Shown: positions 58,001 through 64,000 of the stretch, piece after piece
Layout of the letters: each line of letters opens with the position of its first letter
How positions within the stretch are numbered: the stretch's first letter is position 1
Assembly: GCA_947069175.1 (NCBI GenBank)
Contig: CAMTDV010000022.1
Location: 37,971,476 to 38,035,475, forward strand
Reading direction: 5' to 3'
Length of the DNA: 64,000 bases
Source of the DNA: Scalesia atractyloides
Lineage: Eukaryota > Streptophyta > Magnoliopsida > Asterales > Asteraceae
Notes under the pieces: generated by a model
Database searches by the model: none
What the model saw: only the letters and a program-made list of their open reading frames with translations
Told to the model about the DNA's origin: nothing
Program-made: the position numbers and the translations under genes

Positions 58001-58430
58001 TAATTTGTGTCATTCAGCTTCTCTAGCATGCGAGATTTAGAATGGTTGTTTTACAAATCGTATAGCATCTAGAGTCGGCTACATAGAAATAGCATCTATA
58101 CATGGTTGAATCCGGATCCTGTAACATCATGAATCAGTAGGATTCACAATGGGTGGTATCCAGATTTTGTTTCATCCAGACTCGGTTGAATTCGAAACCT
58201 TTAGATTCCATAACCAGAGGAATTCAGAATAGGTGTTTTTGGAATCCAATAGCATCCAAACTCGACTAGATTCGGTTAGCATACATACACAGTTGGTTTT
58301 GGATAGCATACCATCACTAACTAGAATGATTTAGAATGGGGGTATCCTTATCTTGTACCATCCAGACTTAGTTTAATTTATGTCATTCAGCTTCCCTAGC
58401 ATGCGAGATTTAGGATGGTTGTTTTATAAA
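55073..58430. repeat. Higher-order repeat block 1
   Basis: Nine dimers. Compared with block 2 by eye there are only scattered differences, such as AATAGTGTGTTTTTGGG against AATAGGTGTTTTTGGG and GTACCATCACT against GTACCGTCACT. Neighbouring dimers within the block differ far more. Confidence 0.85.
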
Positions 58431-61400
58431 CGTACAACATCCAGATTCGACTACATACAAATAGCATCCATACTCAGTTGAATTCGAATCCTGTAACATG
58501 ACTAATATGAAGGACTCACAATGGGCAGTATCCTGATTCTGTTTCATCCAGACTCGATTGAATTCGGATCCTTTAGATTCCCTAAACAGCGGAATTCGAA
58601 TAGGTGTTTTTGGGATCCTATACCATCCAGACTCGATTAGATTCGATTATCATACATACTCATTAAGTTTAGGATCGTGTACCGTCACTAACCAGAATTA
58701 TTCAGAACGGGTGGTATCCATACCTTGTACCATCAGACTCTGTTTAATTTGTATCCTTGAGCTTCCCTAGCATGCGAGATTTAGAATGTTTGTTTTATGA
58801 ATCATATAGCATCCAGAGTCGGCTACATTCAGATAGCATCCATACTCGGTTGAATTCAGATCATGTAACATCACAAATCAGAAGGACTCACAATGGGTGG
58901 TATACGCTTTATGTTTCATCCAGACTTGGTTGAATTCGATCCTTTAAATTCCCTAACTTGCAGAATTCAAAATAGGTGTTTTTGGGATCCTAAAACATCC
59001 ATAATCGATTACATTCGGTTAGCATACATACTCAGTTAGTTTCGGATTGTGTACCATCACTAACCAGAATTATTCAGAACAGGTGGTATCCATATCCTGT
59101 ACCATCCAGACTCGGTTTAATTTGGATCATTCAGCTTTGCTAGCATGCGAGATTTAGAATGGTTATTTTACAAATCGTATAGCATACAGAGACGACTACA
59201 TTCAGATAGCATCCGTACTTGGTCGAATTTGGATCCTATAACATCACTACTCGGAAGGACTCACAATCGGCGGTATTTGGATTCTTTTTCATCCAGCCTC
59301 AGTTAACTTTGAATACTTTAGATTCCCTAACCAGCGAAATTTAGAATACGTGTTTTTGGATCCTATAGAATCCAGACTCGATTAGATTCGGTAGCATTCA
59401 TACTCAGTTGGTTTCGGATTGTGTACCATCACTAACTATAATGATTCAGAACGGGTGGTATCTGTATACTGTACCATCCAGACTCGGATTTATTTGGCTC
59501 ATTCAGCTTCCCTAGCATGAGAGATTCAAAATGGTTATTTTACGAATCATATAGCATCCAGAGTCCGCTACATACTGATTACATCCATATTCGGTTGAAT
59601 TCAGATCCTGTAACATCACTAATCAGAAAGACTCACAATGGGCGGTATCCGGATTCGGTTTCATCCAGACTCGGTTGAATTCAGATCCTTTAGATTCCCT
59701 AACCAGCGGAATTCAGAATAGGTGTTTTTGGAATCTGATAGCATCCCGACTGGATTAGATTCGGTTAGCATACATACTCAGTTGGTTAGGGATCGTGTAC
59801 CATCACTCACTAGAATGATTCAAAATGTGTGGTATCCATATCTTGTACCATCCAGACTCAGTTGAATTTGGATCATTCAGCTTCCCTAACATTCAAGATT
59901 CAGAATGTTTGTTTTACAAATCCTATAGCATCTAGAGTCGGCTACATACAGATAGCATCAATACTCGGTTGAATTCGGATCCTGTAACATAACAATCAGA
60001 AGGACTCACAATGGGCGGTATCTGGATTCTTTTTCATCCAGACTCGGTTATTCGGATCCTTTAGATTCCCTAAACATCAGAATTTAGAATAGGTGTTTTT
60101 CGGATCCTATAGCATCCAGACTCGATTAGATTCGGTTAGCATACATATTTTGTTGGTTTCGGATCCTATACCATCACTAACCAGAATTATTCAGAACGGG
60201 TGGTATCAATACCCTGTACCATCCAGACTCAGTTGAATTTGGATCATTCAGCTTCCCTAACATTCAAGATTCAGAATGTTTTTTTTACGAATCCTATAGC
60301 ATCTAGAGTCGGCTACATTCAGATAGCATCCATACTCGGTTGAATTCAGATCCTGTAACATCACAAATCAGTAGGACTCACAATGGGCGGTATCCGGATT
60401 CTTTTTCATGTAGACTAGGTTGAATTCGGATCCTTTGGATTCCCTAACCATCGAAATTCAGAATAGGTGTTTTTGGGATCCAATAGCGTCCAGACTAGAT
60501 TAGATTCCGTTAGCATACATACTTAGTTGGTTTCGGATCATGTACCAACACTAACCAGAATGGTTCAGAACGGGTGGTATCCGTACCTTGTACCATCCAG
60601 ACTCGGTTTAATTTGCGTCATTCAGCTTCCCTAGCATGCGAGATTCAGAATGGTTGTTTTACGAATCGTATAGCATCCTGAGTCGGCTACATACAAATAT
60701 CATCCATACTCGGTTGAATTCGGATCCTTTAATATCACTAATCAGAAGGAGTCACAATGGGTGGTATACGCATTATTTTTCATCCAGAATCGGTTGAATT
60801 CAGATCCTTTAAATTCCCTAACTAGCAGAATTTAGAATAGGTGTTTTTGGGATCCTATAACATCCATAATCGATTAGAATCAGTTAGCATACATACTCAG
60901 TTAGATTCGGATTATGTACCATCACTAACCTGAATTATTCAGAACAGGTGGTATCCGTATCCTGTACCATCCAAACTCGGTTTAATTCGGATCATTCAGC
61001 TTCACTAGCATGTGAGATTCAGAATGGTTATTTTACAAATCGTATAGCATACTGAGTCGGCTACATACAAATAGCATCCATACTCGCTTGAATTCAGATG
61101 CTGTAACATAATTACTCAAAAGGACTCACAATGGGCAGTATTCGGATTCTCTTTCATCCAGACTCGGTTAATTTCGAATACTTTAGATTCCCTAACAAGC
61201 GAAATTCAGAATAGGTGTTTATGTGATCGTATAGCATCATGACTCGATTAGATTCGGTAGTATACATACTTAGTTGGTTTCAGATCATGTACCATCACTA
61301 ACTATAATGATTTAGAATGAGTGGTATCCGTATCCTGTAGCATCCAGACTCTATTTAATTTGTGTCATTCAGCTTCTCTAGCATGCGAGATTTAGAATGG

Positions 61401-61785
61401 TTGTTTTACAAATCGTATAGCATCTAGAGTCGGCTACATAGAAATAGCATCTATACATGGTTGAATCCGGATCCTGTAACATCATGAATCAGTAGGATTC
61501 ACAATGGGTGGTATCCAGATTTTGTTTCATCCAGACTCGGTTGAATTCGAAACCTTTAGATTCCATAACCAGAGGAATTCAGAATAGGTGTTTTTGGAAT
61601 CCAATAGCATCCAAACTCGACTAGATTCGGTTAGCATACATACACAGTTGGTTTTGGATAGCATACCATCACTAACTAGAATGATTTAGAATGGGGGTAT
61701 CCTTATCTTGTACCATCCAGACTTAGTTTAATTTATGTCATTCAGCTTCCCTAGCATGCGAGATTTAGGATGGTTGTTTTATAAA
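58431..61785. repeat. Higher-order repeat block 2
   Basis: 3,355 bases, with the same order of diagnostic variants as block 1, for example the shortened CAGACTCGGTTATTCGGATCC and the TAACATAACAATCAG variant. Confidence 0.85.
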
Positions 61786-64000
61786 CGTACAACATCCAGA
61801 TTCGACTACATACAAATAGCATCCATACTCAGTTGAATTCGAATCCTGTAACATGACTAATATGAAGGACTCACAATGGGCAGTATCCTGATTCTGTTTC
61901 ATCCAGACTCGATTGAATTCGGATCCTTTAGATTCCCTAAACAGCGGAATTCGAATAGGTGTTTTTGGGATCCTATACCATCCAGACTCGATTAGATTCG
62001 ATTATCATACATACTCATTAAGTTTAGGATCGTGTACCGTCACTAACCAGAATTATTCAGAACGGGTGGTATCCATACCTTGTACCATCAGACTCTGTTT
62101 AATTTGTATCCTTGAGCTTCCCTAGCATGCGAGATTTAGAATGTTTGTTTTATGAATCATATAGCATCCAGAGTCGGCTACATTCAGATAGCATCCATAC
62201 TCGGTTGAATTCAGATCATGTAACATCACAAATCAGAAGGACTCACAATGGGTGGTATACGCTTTATGTTTCATCCAGACTTGGTTGAATTCGGATCCTT
62301 TAAATTCCCTAACTTGCAGAATTCAAAATAGGTGTTTTTGGGATCCTAAAACATCCATAATCGATTACATTCGGTTAGCATACATACTCAGTTAGTTTCG
62401 GATTGTGTACCATCACTAACCAGAATTATTCAGAACAGGTGGTATCCATATCCTGTACCATCCAGACTCGGTTTAATTTGGATCATTCAGCTTTGCTAGC
62501 ATGCGAGATTTAGAATGGTTATTTTACAAATCGTATAGCATACAGAGTCGACTACATTCAGATAGCATCCGTACTTGGTCGAATTTGGATCCTATAACAT
62601 CACTACTCGGAAGGACTCACAATCGGCGGTATTTGGATTCTTTTTCATCCAGACTCAGTTAAATATGAATACTTTAGATTCCCTAACCAGCGAAATTTAG
62701 AATACGTGTTTTTGGGATCCTATAGAATCCAGACTCGATTAGATTCGGTAGCATTCATACTCAGTTGGTTTCGGATTGTGTACCATCACTAACTATAATG
62801 ATTCAGAACGGGTGGTATCTGTATACTGTACCATCCAGACTCGGATTTATTTGGCTCATTCAGCTTCCCTAGCATGAGAGATTCAAAATGGTTATTTTAC
62901 GAATCATATAGCATCCAGAGTCCGCTACATACTGATTACATCCATATTCGGTTGAATTCAGATCCTGTAACATCACTAATCAGAAAGACTCACAATGGGC
63001 GGTATCCGGATTCGGTTTCATCCAGACTCGGTTGAATTCAGATCCTTTAGATTCCCTAACCAGCGGAATTCAGAATAGGTGTTTTTGGAATCTGATAGCA
63101 TCCCGACTGGATTAGATTCGGTTAGCATACATACTCAGTTGGTTAGGGATCGTGTACCATCACTCACTAGAATGATTCAAAATGTGTGGTATCCATATCT
63201 TGTACCATCCAGACTCAGTTGAATTTGGATCATTCAGCTTCCCTAACATTCAAGATTCAGAATGTTTGTTTTACAAATCCTATAGCATCTAGAGTCGGCT
63301 ACATACAGATAGCATCAATACTCGGTTGAATTCGGATCCTGTAACATAACAATCAGAAGGACTCACAATGGGCGGTATCTGGATTCTTTTTCATCCAGAC
63401 TCGGTTATTCGGATCCTTTAGATTCCCTAAACATCAGAATTTAGAATAGGTGTTTTTCGGATCCTATAGCATCCAGACTCGATTAGATTCGGTTAGCATA
63501 CATATTTTGTTGGTTTCGGATCCTATACCATCACTAACCAGAATTATTCAGAACGGGTGGTATCAATACCCTGTACCATCCAGACTCAGTTGAATTTGGA
63601 TCATTCAGCTTCCCTAACATTCAAGATTCAGAATGTTTTTTTTACGAATCCTATAGCATCTAGAGTCGGCTACATTCAGATAGCATCCATACTCGGTTGA
63701 ATTCAGATCCTGTAACATCACAAATCAGTAGGACTCACAATGGGCGGTATCCGGATTCTTTTTCATGTAGACTAGGTTGAATTCGGATCCTTTGGATTCC
63801 CTAACCATCGAAATTCAGAATAGGTGTTTTTGGGATCCAATAGCGTCCAGACTAGATTAGATTCCGTTAGCATACATACTTAGTTGGTTTCGGATCATGT
63901 ACCAACACTAACCAGAATGGTTCAGAACGGGTGGTATCCGTACCTTGTACCATCCAGACTCGGTTTAATTTGCGTCATTCAGCTTCCCTAGCATGCGAGA
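61786..64000. repeat. Higher-order repeat block 3, cut by the window edge
   Basis: The first 2,215 bases of a third block. Private variants include ACAGAGTCGACTAC (62,530) in place of ACAGAGACGACTAC, and CAGTTAAATATGAATAC near 62,660. The array continues past the window. Confidence 0.85.

Larger units (their letters stand above)
54466..64000. repeat. Satellite array: ~186-bp monomer, ~373-bp dimer, ~3.36-kb higher-order repeat
   Basis: GCGAGATTCAGAATGG-type strings recur every ~370 bases. Each 373-bp unit has two diverged halves, one containing CTAACCAGAATGATTCAGAA and one containing AATCAGAAGGACTCACAATG. CATCCAGACTCGG-type boxes alternate at ~78 and ~108 bases. On top of this, whole blocks recur at 3,358 and 3,355 bases: CGTACAACATCCAGATTCGA at 55,073, 58,431 and 61,786. 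Nine dimers (18 monomers) make one block. GGATCC and GAATTC recur in most units. Open frames in it (for example 58,558-58,770 and its copy 3,355 bases on) are by-products of the repeat. Confidence 0.93.

Noticed and set aside
58558..58770. 70-residue open frame repeated exactly at 61,913-62,125
   Set aside because: The spacing of 3,355 equals the satellite higher-order period; the frame is a by-product of the repeat.

Overview
The window is nuclear DNA from a flowering plant. The evidence is GT-AG spliced genes, a ribosomal-protein gene with a plant-type promoter, Ty3/gypsy Tat and Tekay elements, Copia SIRE elements with an env-like ORF, a TRIM LTR and a long satellite array. The style of the retrotransposon proteins suggests a daisy-family (Asteraceae) genome. 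That is an inference from remembered protein style, not a database match.

Layout. 1-4919: 3' end of a Tat-type Ty3/gypsy element on the + strand, with a spliced antisense gene (PF04195-like domain plus coiled coil) and a 3' LTR. 4920-16190: the only gene island. It holds a nine-exon 60S ribosomal protein L5 gene (7759-10034) with a one-base frameshift, a decayed second copy of the 3' half of RPL5 (11355-11812), and a decayed minus-strand NSRP1/CCDC55-like splicing-regulator gene (12123-13275), separated by AT-rich DNA. 16189-19460: a MITE, a SINE-like element and the relic of a third Tat-type element. 19461-23494: a Copia-type 5' LTR with an initiator-Met primer site, then the 3' end of a minus-strand SIRE-type element. 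23495-32400: a Tat element on the minus strand, complete from 5' LTR through gag-pol to the antisense gene but lacking its 3' LTR. 32406-34430: a second SIRE env-like fragment in the opposite orientation. 34436-34599: a solo TRIM LTR. 34605-54465: a minus-strand Tekay chromovirus (element A) whose gag is split by a second Tekay element (element B, 40152-51259). In B the RT region has been expanded into four ~815-bp units that contain inverted segments. 54466-64000: a satellite with a 186-bp monomer, a 373-bp dimer and a ~3.36-kb higher-order repeat.

Apart from RPL5 nothing here looks like a working host gene. The transposon genes carry stops, frameshifts and lost catalytic residues. The points most worth following are the satellite hierarchy, the inverted/tandem RT array, the antisense gene with its own TATA box, the regulatory palindrome array in the SIRE LTR, and whether the RPL5 frameshift is real.
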